From: an uncultured Clostridia bacterium
Lineage (GTDB): Bacteria > Bacillota > Clostridia > Lachnospirales > Lachnospiraceae
DNA length: 64,000 nt
Assembly: GCA_937895705.1 (NCBI GenBank)
Contig: CALBKM010000038.1
Location: 20,943-84,942 of the forward strand
Reading direction: 5' to 3'
Shown here: positions 19,268 to 28,305 of the stretch, piece by piece
Position numbering within the stretch: position 1 is the stretch's first letter
Layout: each line of letters opens with the position of its first letter
Notes under the pieces: generated by a model
Told to the model about the DNA's origin: nothing
The model's database searches: none
The model's input: the letters and a program-made list of their open reading frames with translations, nothing else
Position numbers and translations under genes: made by a program

Positions 19268-20437
19268 CTATCTATTCGTTTCATCCGTTAATGCATAATA
19301 TGCCTGTCCGTACCTTTTTATACAACCGTAAGAAGAAAGCACCTCCAAAGCCGCCGACAATTCTTCCGGCAATAGCTTTGTTTCTTCCCGTATTTCTTCT
19401 ATATGTTTTGGCATCAAACGCAAACTAGCATACACCATTTTTTCATTTGATGCAAGTATATTTTTTAAAAATTCATAATTTCTACATTTTCCGGCATTGT
19501 TTTTTCTCTTTTTCACAGGCATTGCGGACTTTATATCTTCCAGAATATCCGCCGCGGAAAGCGTCAGTTTTGCCCCTTCTTTAATCAAATAATTACACCC
19601 TTCGCTCAGTACGTCGTCCACCCGTCCCGGAACAGCATAAATATTCTTTCCGTATTCCAATCCGAAAGATACGGTAATCAGGGTTCCGCTTTTTTCTCTC
19701 GCCTCCGTCACAAGAATTCCGTCGGACAAACCCGCAATGATTCGGTTTCTCTGAGGAAAAAACCATGAAAGCGGTCCCGTTCCCGGCGGATACTCCGAGA
19801 CAATTCCTCCTCCGGTCGAAATGATTCGGTTATAGGTTTCCGTATGCCCCTTCGGATAGCAGATGTCCGGTCCGCACCCTAAAACCGCATAAGTAGCTCC
19901 TCCTCCTTCCAGCGCACCGTCATGAGCCGCCTTATCCACGCCGTACGCCAATCCCGAAATCACGTTTATTCCCTGCCCGGCCAACTCTTTCGCCAATCGT
20001 CGTGCGATCTCACTTCCGTAATGAGAACATTTTCTGGCACCGATTACAGCCACTGCCGGCTCTTCCCCCGGAAGACTCCCTTTATAATAGAAATAACGGG
20101 GTGCCGAAAATATTTTTCGTAGCTTTTCCGGATACTCCTCATCCTCCTGTGTCACAAACCCGATTCCCTGTGCCTCCACTGCAGCATAAGCACTTTCATG
20201 ATCCCGTCTTCTCACGTTTTTAATATTCTCCTTTTCCTTCTCCGTAAATCCCAAGTTTTCCGCCAGACGAAAAAAAGTATCCCATTCCGCATCCTTGGCA
20301 AAAAGAGCCTGCTCCGGTGTTTCGAAATAAGTCAACACCGCATCCTGCATCTTCGGCGTAATACAAAAGGATGCAAATCCGTGCCAGATACAATGACATT
20401 TTCTTTTATTATCAAAACCAATCTCTTTCTTCTCCAT
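19268..20437 (-). CDS. dprA: DNA processing protein DprA (Smf)
   Basis: 389 aa. The Rossmann-type DprA core (about residues 95-300) includes AVIGARKCSHYG, VISGLAYGVDKAAHDGAL and GGGIVSEYPPGTGP. A C-terminal winged-helix-like domain (about 325-385) follows. DprA loads RecA onto incoming single-stranded DNA during natural transformation. It is 3 nt after the comM stop and in the same operon as comM and topA. Presence of dprA alone does not prove competence. Confidence 0.95.
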   Translation of the reverse strand: MEKKEIGFDNKRKCHCIWHGFASFCITPKMQDAVLTYFETPEQALFAKDAEWDTFFRLAENLGFTEKEKENIKNVRRRDHESAYAAVEAQGIGFVTQEDEEYPEKLRKIFSAPRYFYYKGSLPGEEPAVAVIGARKCSHYGSEIARRLAKELAGQGINVISGLAYGVDKAAHDGALEGGGATYAVLGCGPDICYPKGHTETYNRIISTGGGIVSEYPPGTGPLSWFFPQRNRIIAGLSDGILVTEAREKSGTLITVSFGLEYGKNIYAVPGRVDDVLSEGCNYLIKEGAKLTLSAADILEDIKSAMPVKKRKNNAGKCRNYEFLKNILASNEKMVYASLRLMPKHIEEIREETKLLPEELSAALEVLSSYGCIKRYGQAYYALTDETNR

Positions 20438-20440
20438 TTA

Positions 20441-21967
20441 TTATTCCCCCCAATATTTTCTGTCCGGTTCCCTGTACATAAGTGCTTCCGCCACATGCGC
20501 ATCCTCTGTTTTCTCCGTTCCCGCCAAATCCGCAATCGTCCGGGCAGTTTTTAAGATGCGGTGATAGGATCTGGCACTCAGTCCCAATCTCTCATACGCC
20601 CCCTCAATCCGTTGTTTTGCCGTTTCGGTCAGATTGCAGTACTTTTTTATCTCTCCTCCCGGCACCTCGGAATTGCAGAAAAAGGGCGTCCCTTTGTATC
20701 GCTCCTCCTGCCGTGTTCTGGCAGCTTCCACCCGTTTCCGAATTACTGCGGAGCACTCTTCTTTTTCTTCTTTCTTTAAATCCTTCAGAGAAATCGGCAG
20801 TACTTCCATACACATATCAAACCGCTCCAAAAGAGGCCGGCTGATTTTTCCGAGATACCGCCGGATTTGAGTCTGGGAACAATTACACCGGGTGCGATCC
20901 GGATAAAATCCGCAGCCGCAGGGATTCATGGCAGCCACCAGCATTCCGCCGGCCGGATATTCATAAGTGGCATCAAAACGAGCCACAGTAATCTTCCGTT
21001 CTTCCAAAGGCTGTCGTAAAATCTCGATCGTCTCTCTTCGAAACTCCGGAAATTCGTCCAAAAACAGTACGCCTTTATGCGCCAGACTGATCATTCCCGG
21101 CGTTGCTCTCCGTCCTCCTCCCGCCAGTGCCGACTGGGTAACGGTGTGATGCGGCGCCTGAAACGGCGGTTCCGTAATCAAACGTTTTCCGGCGAGCCGC
21201 CCCGCCACACTGTAAATTTTCGAAATTTCCAGACTTTCCTCAAAATTCAAAGCGGGTAATATAGAGGGGATGCGCTTTGCAAGCATAGTTTTCCCCGTCC
21301 CCGGTGGCCCTATCATCAGAACATTATGACGTCCCGCCGCCGCTATTTCAAGAGCACGCTTCGCCATACGCTGTCCCTGAACTTCCGAAAAATCGCACAA
21401 TTCCGACACAGGCTCTTCTTCCTTTGTTTCATCCTCCCGAAAGGGCAGAATATCTCCGTTTCCGTTTAACACCTCCACGACTTCCCGCAACGAACGTACA
21501 CCGTACACAAACAAGCCTCCGACCGCGGTGGCTTCTCTTGCGTTATTCTCCGGTACAAACATCTGTAAAAAGCTCTCCTCCTTAGCAAGACAGGCGGACG
21601 GCAAAACGCCGGGAACCGGATTAATACTGCCGTCAAGGCAAAGTTCCCCCAGAAACATACTTTTTTCAACTGACTTTTCCGAAATATAACCGAAAGCGGT
21701 TAAGACGGCTATCGCAACGGACAAATCGAATGCTGTCCCCTCTTTTCTGATATCTGCCGGTGAAAGATTAACCGTAATCCTTTTCACCGGCAGACGATAG
21801 CCGGAATTTTCAAGTGCGATACGCACCCGTTCTTTTGCTTCTCTGGTCTCGCAGGCCAACGCCCCCACCATGGAAAAGCACGGCAGTCCGTCCTTTACGT
21901 CCGCTTCTGCCGTGATCAGTTCCGCTTCGATGCCGAACACCGCCGCAGAATACACTTTACCTAACAT
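20441..21967 (-). CDS. comM: ComM/YifB-family AAA+ ATPase (Mg chelatase-like)
   Basis: 508 aa. The N-terminal ChlI domain (LGKVYSAAVFGIEAELI) has a Lon-protease-like fold. A central AAA+ domain carries Walker A IGPPGTGKTMLAKRIP and Walker B GVLFLDEFPEF, and the C-terminal Mg-chelatase domain ends in a helical bundle. In Vibrio and relatives, ComM is a hexameric helicase that promotes branch migration during transformation. The comM-dprA pairing fits a recombination/competence role. Confidence 0.94.
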   Translation of the reverse strand: MLGKVYSAAVFGIEAELITAEADVKDGLPCFSMVGALACETREAKERVRIALENSGYRLPVKRITVNLSPADIRKEGTAFDLSVAIAVLTAFGYISEKSVEKSMFLGELCLDGSINPVPGVLPSACLAKEESFLQMFVPENNAREATAVGGLFVYGVRSLREVVEVLNGNGDILPFREDETKEEEPVSELCDFSEVQGQRMAKRALEIAAAGRHNVLMIGPPGTGKTMLAKRIPSILPALNFEESLEISKIYSVAGRLAGKRLITEPPFQAPHHTVTQSALAGGGRRATPGMISLAHKGVLFLDEFPEFRRETIEILRQPLEERKITVARFDATYEYPAGGMLVAAMNPCGCGFYPDRTRCNCSQTQIRRYLGKISRPLLERFDMCMEVLPISLKDLKKEEKEECSAVIRKRVEAARTRQEERYKGTPFFCNSEVPGGEIKKYCNLTETAKQRIEGAYERLGLSARSYHRILKTARTIADLAGTEKTEDAHVAEALMYREPDRKYWGE

Positions 21968-22044
21968 AACATCCTTTCCCTTGCGGAAAAGAATCGCAAA
22001 GTCCCTTATTTCGACACCTTACGGTATCGTCCGGACACAGAATC

Positions 22045-22500
22045 TTACTTCTTATCCAAAATCTTTTTAATCTCCTGCATGAAGGTGTTTACATCCTTGA
22101 ATTCACGGTATACGGACGCAAAACGTACATATGCCACCGCATCCAAATCCTTCAGCTTATCCATAACGATTTCTCCGATTTTGCTGCTCGGAATCTCCTT
22201 TTCCTCAAGGCCGAAAATAATGGTTTCGATCTCATCCACCAATGTCGTAATCTGGTCTACGGAAATCGGACGTTTGTGACAGGAACGGAACACGCCGGAT
22301 TCAATCTTGGCACGGTCGTACGGCTCACGGATATTATCCTTCTTGATTACAACAAGCGGAATCGTCTCCACCTTCTCATAGGTAGTAAAACGCTTGCCGC
22401 ACTCGTCGCACTGACGTCTTCTTCTGATTGAACCACCGTCATCGGCCGGTCTGGAATCGATTACTCTCGTATTTTCTTTACCGCAAAACGGACACTTCAT
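22045..22500 (-). CDS. nrdR: Ribonucleotide reductase repressor NrdR
   Basis: 151 aa, the normal length. An N-terminal zinc ribbon (MKCPFCGKENTRVIDSR and CDECGKRF) is followed by an ATP-cone (about residues 46-136) that senses dATP/ATP and controls binding to NrdR boxes upstream of nrd genes. The start at 22500 follows AGGGGG; the open frame extends 7 codons further upstream without signal. No nrd gene is in the window. Confidence 0.96.
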   Translation of the reverse strand: MKCPFCGKENTRVIDSRPADDGGSIRRRRQCDECGKRFTTYEKVETIPLVVIKKDNIREPYDRAKIESGVFRSCHKRPISVDQITTLVDEIETIIFGLEEKEIPSSKIGEIVMDKLKDLDAVAYVRFASVYREFKDVNTFMQEIKKILDKK

Positions 22501-22577
22501 AAGTTCCCCCTTCTGTCGCAACCTGCGACCTTCGAATTTTACAAAACCTGTAAACCTCGAACTTCTCTCTTACTACT

Positions 22578-22605
22578 ATTATAAAAGAAATGTAAAAAAA
22601 TGCAA
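22578..22605 (-). promoter_or_regulatory. nrdR promoter
   Basis: On the minus strand TTGCAT (22605-22600), a 16-nt spacer and TATAAT (22583-22578) lie immediately after niaR. The 5' leader of about 70 nt contains a small GTCGCA-GGT-TGCGAC hairpin just before the ribosome binding site. Confidence 0.55.
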
Positions 22606-22612
22606 GCAACAA

Positions 22613-23128
22613 TTACATGATTTCCGGCACAATATAGCCCTTTTTATCCAATACAGCCCCGATCTCGTCCAATACCTCCTCCGAATCCGCCCGCACCGTA
22701 TGGTAATGATACCCTTCCGTAATATGCATCAGTTCCTTGGACTTTCCGCTTTTGATCCCGTCCATAAACTGGGCAATGCTGCGCTCCGAAAAAATATTCA
22801 GATTCGCCTCTACTTTGCCGTATACCTTATGCCAGACAAACACATTCACTACGGTGCCGCCCATAGTTACAATGGTGGTCAGCTCGTCTTCAGTCTGTTC
22901 ACTGGTATGACGCAGCTTAAACACTCGCTCCGCAAACGGGCCCTTGGTAATCACATAGCCCTGATGGGTGGAAAGTACATCATACCCTTCCGCCCGCAGC
23001 ATGGCAATATCCTGCACAATAATCTGGCGGGACACCCCGAGACGTTCCGACAGCACGGAGCCGGATATCGGTTCCTCCGCCGCCATAATCAGCGCTACGA
23101 TTTCCTTTCTTCGTTCTTTTCCCTTCAT
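22613..23128 (-). CDS. niaR: NAD biosynthesis repressor NiaR (YrxA)
   Basis: 171 aa. An N-terminal helix-turn-helix (SGSVLSERLGVSRQIIVQDI) is followed by a 3H domain named for its conserved histidines (LRHTSEQ, VWHKVYG, MHITEGYHYHTV). NiaR represses de novo NAD synthesis and niacin uptake when nicotinic acid is present. It is the last gene of the nadA-nadB-nadC-niaR operon, so it most likely represses itself. A candidate operator lies in front of nadA. Confidence 0.94.
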   Translation of the reverse strand: MKGKERRKEIVALIMAAEEPISGSVLSERLGVSRQIIVQDIAMLRAEGYDVLSTHQGYVITKGPFAERVFKLRHTSEQTEDELTTIVTMGGTVVNVFVWHKVYGKVEANLNIFSERSIAQFMDGIKSGKSKELMHITEGYHYHTVRADSEEVLDEIGAVLDKKGYIVPEIM

Positions 23129-23140
23129 GAAGTTCCCCCT

Positions 23141-23992
23141 TTATACTGCGTGCAGATTCTTTAAGGAAAGGTCCAGAATCGGTGCGGAATGGGTCAGGGC
23201 ACCGCTGGAAATGTAGTCCACGCCGATATTAATGAGACGTTCTACGTTTTCTCTCGTTACGTTACCGCTACACTCGATTTCCGCCTTTCCTGCCGCCAGA
23301 CGCACCGCTTCCTTCATATCCTCCACGCTCATGTTATCTAACATAATGATGTCGGCACCGGCGTCCAGTGCTTCCATAAACATATCCAGATTTTCTACTT
23401 CAATCTCAATCTTTCGCACAAATGGTGCGTATTCCTTTGCCATGGCAACCGCCTTTGCCACACTGCCGGCTGCACCGATGTGATTGTCCTTTAACAGCAC
23501 TCCGTCGCTTAAATTGTATCTGTGGTTGTAGCCGCCGCCCACCTTTACCGCATACTTCTCAAAAATACGCATATTCGGCGTAGTCTTTCTCGTATCTAAA
23601 AGCTTTGTCTTGCTGCCCTCAAACAACACCGCAATGGAACGGGTATAGGTGGCGATACCGCTCATACGCTGCAAATAGTTAAGTGCGGTACGCTCTCCGG
23701 ACAACAGCACACGGATATCGCCGCGAATCACACCTAACTTCTGGCCTTTCTTTACGGTATCGCCGTCCTTTGCAAACAGCGTTACTTCCGTCTTTTTGTC
23801 CAAAAGCTCGAATACACGGGCAAACACCGGCAGGCCCGCAATGACACCGTCTTCCTTACAAAGAAGCTCCACTTCTCCCAACTGATAGTCCGGCATCACC
23901 GCATTGGTGGATACGTCCTCACTACTGATATCTTCCTTTAAAGCACTTAAAATCAACTCATCCGCGTTCAACGTCATACTGATATTGTTCAT
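23141..23992 (-). CDS. nadC: Nicotinate-nucleotide pyrophosphorylase (quinolinate PRTase)
   Basis: 283 aa. It has the conserved pieces LDTRKTTPNMR, VKVGGGYNHRYNLSDGVLLK and IEIEVENLDMFMEALDAGAD of quinolinate phosphoribosyltransferase, which converts quinolinate and PRPP to nicotinate mononucleotide. The open frame begins at 24070, but the ATG at 23992 follows AGGAGA and gives a normal N-terminus. It overlaps the end of nadB by 35 nt, a sign of translational coupling. Confidence 0.96.
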   Translation of the reverse strand: MNNISMTLNADELILSALKEDISSEDVSTNAVMPDYQLGEVELLCKEDGVIAGLPVFARVFELLDKKTEVTLFAKDGDTVKKGQKLGVIRGDIRVLLSGERTALNYLQRMSGIATYTRSIAVLFEGSKTKLLDTRKTTPNMRIFEKYAVKVGGGYNHRYNLSDGVLLKDNHIGAAGSVAKAVAMAKEYAPFVRKIEIEVENLDMFMEALDAGADIIMLDNMSVEDMKEAVRLAAGKAEIECSGNVTRENVERLINIGVDYISSGALTHSAPILDLSLKNLHAV

Positions 23993-25295
23993 GATACTCT
24001 TTCTCCTTTTCGATTGCGGCAAGCACCGCATTTTTGTATTGTTCCGCATACCCGGAATAGGTCTTCTCATCCGTCAGACTCACGTCACTTAATATTTGTT
24101 GTTCCTTTTCTTTGTCTATTGTAATATACCGTTCTGTCATCTGTCCCGCCGCTCTCTTTGCAAACACCAGGCTCTCTAAAAGGGAATTGCTGGCCAGACG
24201 ATTTTTTCCGTGAACCCCGTTGCAGGCCGTTTCACCCACCGCATACAATCGGTCCATAGAGGTTTTGCTGTACTCATCCACCGCAACGCCGCCCATAAAA
24301 TAGTGCTGGGCCGGCACCACCGGTATAGGCTCCTTCGTAATATCATAGCCCGCTTCCAGGCATTTCGCGTATATATTCGGGAAATGATTCAGAATTTCCT
24401 CCTTCGGAATCGGAGACAGAGACAGCCACACATGCTTGGTTCCTTCTTTTTTCATTTCCTTCCGGATCGCCTGGGTCACCACATCCCTCGGAAGAAGCTC
24501 GTCCACAAATCGTTCTCCCTTGGAATTAAGTAAAACCGCACCCTCACCCCGCACCGACTCGGAAATGAGGAACTTCCGTCCGGGCTTTTCCTGATAGAGC
24601 GTGGTGGGATGAATCTGGATATAATCAATGTTCTGTAGCTTAATATCGTGTCTAAGAGCCACCGCCAGGGCATCTCCGGTTAAATGTCTGAAATTCGTGG
24701 AATGCTCATAAAGTCCGCCGATACCGCCGGTAGCAAGCACGGTATAATCCGCCGTTATGGTAGAATACACACCGTCCTTATCATGCCCTACTATACCGTA
24801 GCAAACGTTGTTCTTTGTCAGCAAATCCACCATGGTATAGTGTTCAATCAAGGTCACGTTCGGCAGCTTTCTCACAGTCGCCAAAAGCTTTGACGTAATC
24901 TCCTTGCCGGTTTCGTCCTCATGGAACAGAATACGCGGTCTGGAGTGCGCTCCTTCTCTCGTATAAACGTAACCGTTCTCATCCTTTTCAAATTCCGCGC
25001 CGCAGGCAATCAAATCCCGAATTACCTCCTGGGAAGAACGAATCATCAGCTCCACGGAACGGGGATTGTTTTCGTAATGCCCCGCCTTCATGGTGTCCTC
25101 GTAATAAGGCTTGTAATCCTCCTCATCCCGCAGGACACAGATTCCGCCCTGTGCCAAAAAGGAATCGCTTCGCTCGAATTCATCCTTAGACACAATGACA
25201 ATCTGCTTGTCCCTCGGCAAATTGAGGGCACAATACAGTCCCGCCACACCGCAGCCGATGATAACAATATCTGTTTTCTTATTTCTCTCTGTCAT
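23958..25295 (-). CDS. nadB: L-aspartate oxidase
   Basis: 445 aa flavoprotein. The FAD-binding N-terminus DIVIIGCGVAGLYCALNLP, the conserved FLAQGGICV and GREGAHSRPRILFHEDETG-like segment (YTREGAHSRPRILFH), and the C-terminal GETACNGVHGKNRLASNSLL are all present. It oxidises aspartate to iminoaspartate, the substrate of NadA. It is slightly shorter than E. coli NadB (540 aa), as in many Clostridia. Start ATG 25295 follows AAGTGAG; the upstream 27 codons of open frame lack family similarity. Confidence 0.95.
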   Translation of the reverse strand: MTERNKKTDIVIIGCGVAGLYCALNLPRDKQIVIVSKDEFERSDSFLAQGGICVLRDEEDYKPYYEDTMKAGHYENNPRSVELMIRSSQEVIRDLIACGAEFEKDENGYVYTREGAHSRPRILFHEDETGKEITSKLLATVRKLPNVTLIEHYTMVDLLTKNNVCYGIVGHDKDGVYSTITADYTVLATGGIGGLYEHSTNFRHLTGDALAVALRHDIKLQNIDYIQIHPTTLYQEKPGRKFLISESVRGEGAVLLNSKGERFVDELLPRDVVTQAIRKEMKKEGTKHVWLSLSPIPKEEILNHFPNIYAKCLEAGYDITKEPIPVVPAQHYFMGGVAVDEYSKTSMDRLYAVGETACNGVHGKNRLASNSLLESLVFAKRAAGQMTERYITIDKEKEQQILSDVSLTDEKTYSGYAEQYKNAVLAAIEKEKEYHEQYQYDVERG

Positions 25296-25385
25296 GGTCT
25301 CACTTCTTTCCGCCGTTTCGGCAACCGTTGACACATTAGGTTCTTCATTTACGCCATTCCGTACATTATTCCGCACTTCCGGTAC

Positions 25386-26294
25386 TTACTTTGCCAGCGT
25401 GAGCATCCGGTCAAGAGGTGCAACCGCGCTCTCACACAATTCTTCCGGCAGCTTCATTTCGTTCTCGCCGGTTTTAAGCACATGCAATACCTTTTCCAAC
25501 GTATTTAACTTCATATCCCGGCACAAATACTCGCCGCCGAAATAAAACTTTTTGTCCGGATTATCTTCTCTTAGACGGTAATTCACCCCCTCCTCGGTGC
25601 AAACGATAAACTCCTTGCACTCGCTCTGCTTCGCAAAGGCAATCATATCCGCCGTACTACCGACGTAGTCCGCCAGTTTTACTACATTTTCCTTACATTC
25701 CGGATGCGCCATTACAAGGGCCGCCGGATGCTTCTTTTTCAGCTCCTTCACACCGGTTCCGGTAATATCTCTATGTATCGGACAATACCCGTCGTTTAAA
25801 ATCACATTCTTCTCCGGCACCTGCTCTGCCACAAACCGGCCCAGATTCACATCCGGAATAAAGAAAATATTTTGATTCGGAAGATTCTTTACAATCTTCA
25901 CCGCATTGGAAGAGGTCACGCATACATCGCTATAGCTCTTTAACTCCGCCGTGGAGTTTATGTAACAAACCACTGCCAGGTCATCATATTTCTCGCGGAG
26001 TTCTTTAATCTTTTCCACCTGCGCCATATGAGCCATGGGACAATCCGCCGTCAAATCCGGCATCAGCACCGTCTTCTCCGGATTTAACATCTTTGCGCTC
26101 TCTCCCATAAAGGAAACACCGCAAAACACCACTACACCCGCATCGGTTCCCTTTGCCACCTTGGCTAGATAAAAGGAATCCCCCACATAATCCGCCAGTT
26201 TCTGTAACTCTTCGTTTACATAGTAATGCGCAAGAATTATAGCATTCTTTTCTTTCTTAAGCTTTTGTATTTCGTTGATTATTTTATTCTCCAT
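25386..26294 (-). CDS. nadA: Quinolinate synthase A
   Basis: 302 aa, the usual length. The three cluster-binding cysteines are in VVFCGVSFMGESAKML, VTSSNA-flanking DVCVTSSNA, and MAHPECKENVV. NadA condenses iminoaspartate with dihydroxyacetone phosphate to make quinolinate, using a [4Fe-4S] cluster. The open frame starts at 26360 (GTG), but that lies at the predicted transcription start, so the ATG at 26294 is the best choice. No strong Shine-Dalgarno is seen in front of it, so the exact start is uncertain. Confidence 0.95.
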   Translation of the reverse strand: MENKIINEIQKLKKEKNAIILAHYYVNEELQKLADYVGDSFYLAKVAKGTDAGVVVFCGVSFMGESAKMLNPEKTVLMPDLTADCPMAHMAQVEKIKELREKYDDLAVVCYINSTAELKSYSDVCVTSSNAVKIVKNLPNQNIFFIPDVNLGRFVAEQVPEKNVILNDGYCPIHRDITGTGVKELKKKHPAALVMAHPECKENVVKLADYVGSTADMIAFAKQSECKEFIVCTEEGVNYRLREDNPDKKFYFGGEYLCRDMKLNTLEKVLHVLKTGENEMKLPEELCESAVAPLDRMLTLAK

Positions 26295-26360
26295 ACCATA
26301 TATGTTGTGTCCGCAAACCCAAACGTCCACAAACTCTCCCTTTTTCAAGATGTTGGGCAC

Positions 26361-26405
26361 AGTATAACACAGAATTTTACAAGTGTCAAGTTATCTGTCA
26401 AGTTT
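26361..26405 (-). promoter_or_regulatory. nadA promoter with overlapping candidate NiaR operator
   Basis: On the minus strand TTGACA (26389-26384), a 17-nt spacer and TATACT (26366-26361) form a near-consensus promoter. On the plus strand TGTCAAGTT (26384-26392) is repeated as TGTCAAGTTT (26396-26405) with a 12-bp period. One copy covers the -35 box and the other lies just upstream. With niaR in the operon, this direct repeat is a good candidate for the NiaR binding site; that link is inference. Confidence 0.7.
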
Positions 26406-26612
26406 CGTGCAATTCAAGTGAACATTCGGGTAATACGCGGAAACTTGTTTCCAAGCGTTTGCCTCGTCATGTGAACGCAACCACAACCGAGCGGCTTTGC
26501 AGCGAGGTGTGGGGAGAGCGCGAAAGCGCGTGACTTGCACGAATCAAATACGAACACGCCACGACAAAGTGACGTTGTTACGGAGTGGGCTGGTGCGACG
26601 CGCTGCCGGCAC
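26406..26612. repeat. GC-rich intergenic block without a supported gene
   Basis: The stretch between the nad promoter and the next operon's terminator holds no credible reading frame. It is GC-rich with small palindromes (for example GCGCG-aaa-GCGCG at about 26519-26531). Part of it (CTTGCACGAA followed by CGAACACGC) resembles the minus strand of the 16.0 kb repeat block (CTTGCACGAA ... GCGAACGCGC). It may be another member of the same dispersed repeat class. Confidence 0.35.
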
Positions 26613-26640
26613 AAAAAAACGGCGGGAAATTCTTCCCGCC
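26613..26640 (-). terminator. Terminator of the radical SAM/YGPPP operon
   Basis: A perfect stem GGCGGGAA / TTCCCGCC (26621-26628 / 26633-26640) has a 4-nt loop. On the minus strand it is followed by G and seven Ts (26619-26613). It lies about 60 nt after the Nudix stop and ends the operon that starts near 30.7 kb. Confidence 0.85.
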
Positions 26641-26698
26641 TACGGTGGTCCAAAGATCTTACGCCCAGACCAAAACTGTAATAATTTTCCTTTTATTG

Positions 26699-27175
26699 TT
26701 ACTCTTCCTCCCGATACTCCGTCTCGTAAAACCACGGATTCTCATCTTTCCTAATATCCCGTAGTAACTGTTTCAAACAAGACGGGCGAGTTTCCTGCAA
26801 GTTATCAATTTCGTCAAGCGGAACCCACACACTTGCCTCCATATGCAAATCCTTTTCCGTCGGTGTATCAATTTTCTTCCCGGTTAAACTTGCCGTAAAG
26901 ATATGCAAAATCCGATGGGTATACTCCGGATATTTTTCTCTCAATTCTGCATTCGTATTGATTTCTTCCGCTAAACCGACAAACCGCTCCACCCGGATCT
27001 CATATCCGGTCTCTTCTGTCACTTCCCGAAGCAATGTCTGCTCCATACTCTCATAAAGCTTTTGACCGCCGCCCGGCAAATCATAATAAATGCAGCCGTT
27101 TTCCCGTTTGCATCGATTCAGCAAAACTGCTCCGTTCTCTATAATAATTACTTTAGATGCACAGCGAATTGCCAT
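26699..27175 (-). CDS. Nudix hydrolase (last gene of the radical SAM cluster)
   Basis: 158 aa. The Nudix box is complete: GGGQKLYESMEQTLLREVTE followed by ETGYEI, so Mg-dependent hydrolysis of a nucleoside diphosphate-linked substrate is expected; the substrate is unknown. The start is ATG 27175, after AGAAGG, rather than the GTG 9 nt upstream. It sits 15 nt after the DUF6688-like gene and before the operon terminator. It may be a bystander in the cluster, since Nudix genes are frequent and mobile. Confidence 0.85.
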   Translation of the reverse strand: MAIRCASKVIIIENGAVLLNRCKRENGCIYYDLPGGGQKLYESMEQTLLREVTEETGYEIRVERFVGLAEEINTNAELREKYPEYTHRILHIFTASLTGKKIDTPTEKDLHMEASVWVPLDEIDNLQETRPSCLKQLLRDIRKDENPWFYETEYREEE

Positions 27176-27190
27176 AAAAATCACCTTCTC

Positions 27191-28294
27191 CTACCGATAC
27201 TGTCTGCTGATGCGTTCCTCCGGTCTTACATCAAACAAATACAAGAACCCCAAAAAGCACCACTCAAGAGGCTTCATCAAGATATACACAACATCCGCGC
27301 GTCCCGGTGTCGTAATATGCTTTGACAAGGGATACCCGTGGGTATCATAAAAATTCCGAACCAACTTATGAATCCTCGGCATCTTCTCTTTGATAAAATC
27401 CTCAAAGGCATTTGCGATACAAAGCTGCCGGTTCACGATAATAGTTTGGCCCCGTCTTCTGCCGTAACGTAACGGCTTTACCACCTTTTTATGCCCTCCT
27501 GCCGCAACGGTGCAAAGATAATGCCCGTCATATTCCATCGGAGGCGGCGGAATCTGCTTGGAGAACGTCCAATCCGCCGTATCCGTAAAAGCTTTTATCG
27601 GGGCATCCAAGCCCTGACCGAACAAAATAAACAACACTTCAAACACCGCAATCACGAAAAACAAGCAAACGAAAATCAATACGGTATACTTTGAAAACGC
27701 ATTCACCGTCCGATAAAGCCAGCCTTGCTTTACAGTACTTTCTTCCCATTCTGCTCCGACACCTTTTATGCTATCATAATACTCCATCTGCTGTTTCATC
27801 AGTCTCCGTACGCCGGTCACCGCCAAAACAAACAGATTCCCGTGATACACATAAAAAAGAAGCTCTATGCCTTCACTGATCTGGCTAGATATCTGAATGG
27901 CAAACGCAATCTGAATCACCTGAAACAGCACCGTCGCAGCAATGGCAAACGCCGACACAAGGGGCGGAAGCTTCTCCGTCTTACAACCGCACAGAAGCAC
28001 CATTCCCAAAGCACCGAATATCGTCGGAATATAAATACTCAGTCCGTATTGAGTAGAAATACTGTAATGAAGCTGGATATTGTAAATCACCTCATGCCAG
28101 TCTCCCGCGGTATCAAAGCTGATATCGTATAGCAATACATAAAGAATTGCGCCAATTAAAAAGGTCAGCCAGAACGCCAGCTTCGGCTTTTTCAAAGACT
28201 TAACAAACAAATTATAACCGTTCCAAATCGTCAATCCTCCCGGAATCACACCGATTACAAGTATTAATATGATATAAACAACAACCTCACCCAT
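27191..28294 (-). CDS. Multi-pass membrane protein, DUF6688-like
   Basis: 367 aa. Several membrane helices occupy residues about 5-25, 38-57, 84-103, 112-136, 145-160 and 205-228. A soluble C-terminal domain (about 240-367) contains HYLCTVAAGGHKKVVKPLRY, RQLCIANAFEDF and ITTPGRADVVYILMKPLEW. From memory this C-terminal pattern belongs to the DUF6688 family, of unknown function and common in Clostridia. A run of four prolines followed by Met-Glu-Tyr (249-255) precedes it. It is 11 nt downstream of the third YGPPP gene, so it is co-transcribed with the radical SAM system; export, anchoring or processing of the modified lipoproteins is possible but unproven. Confidence 0.7.
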   Translation of the reverse strand: MGEVVVYIILILVIGVIPGGLTIWNGYNLFVKSLKKPKLAFWLTFLIGAILYVLLYDISFDTAGDWHEVIYNIQLHYSISTQYGLSIYIPTIFGALGMVLLCGCKTEKLPPLVSAFAIAATVLFQVIQIAFAIQISSQISEGIELLFYVYHGNLFVLAVTGVRRLMKQQMEYYDSIKGVGAEWEESTVKQGWLYRTVNAFSKYTVLIFVCLFFVIAVFEVLFILFGQGLDAPIKAFTDTADWTFSKQIPPPPMEYDGHYLCTVAAGGHKKVVKPLRYGRRRGQTIIVNRQLCIANAFEDFIKEKMPRIHKLVRNFYDTHGYPLSKHITTPGRADVVYILMKPLEWCFLGFLYLFDVRPEERISRQYR

Positions 28295-28305
28295 AGTTAC
28301 TCTCC

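Noticed and set aside
26414..26653. 79-codon minus-strand frame in the GC-rich block
   Set aside because: It crosses the terminator hairpin and the repeat, has no ribosome site and is not likely coding.
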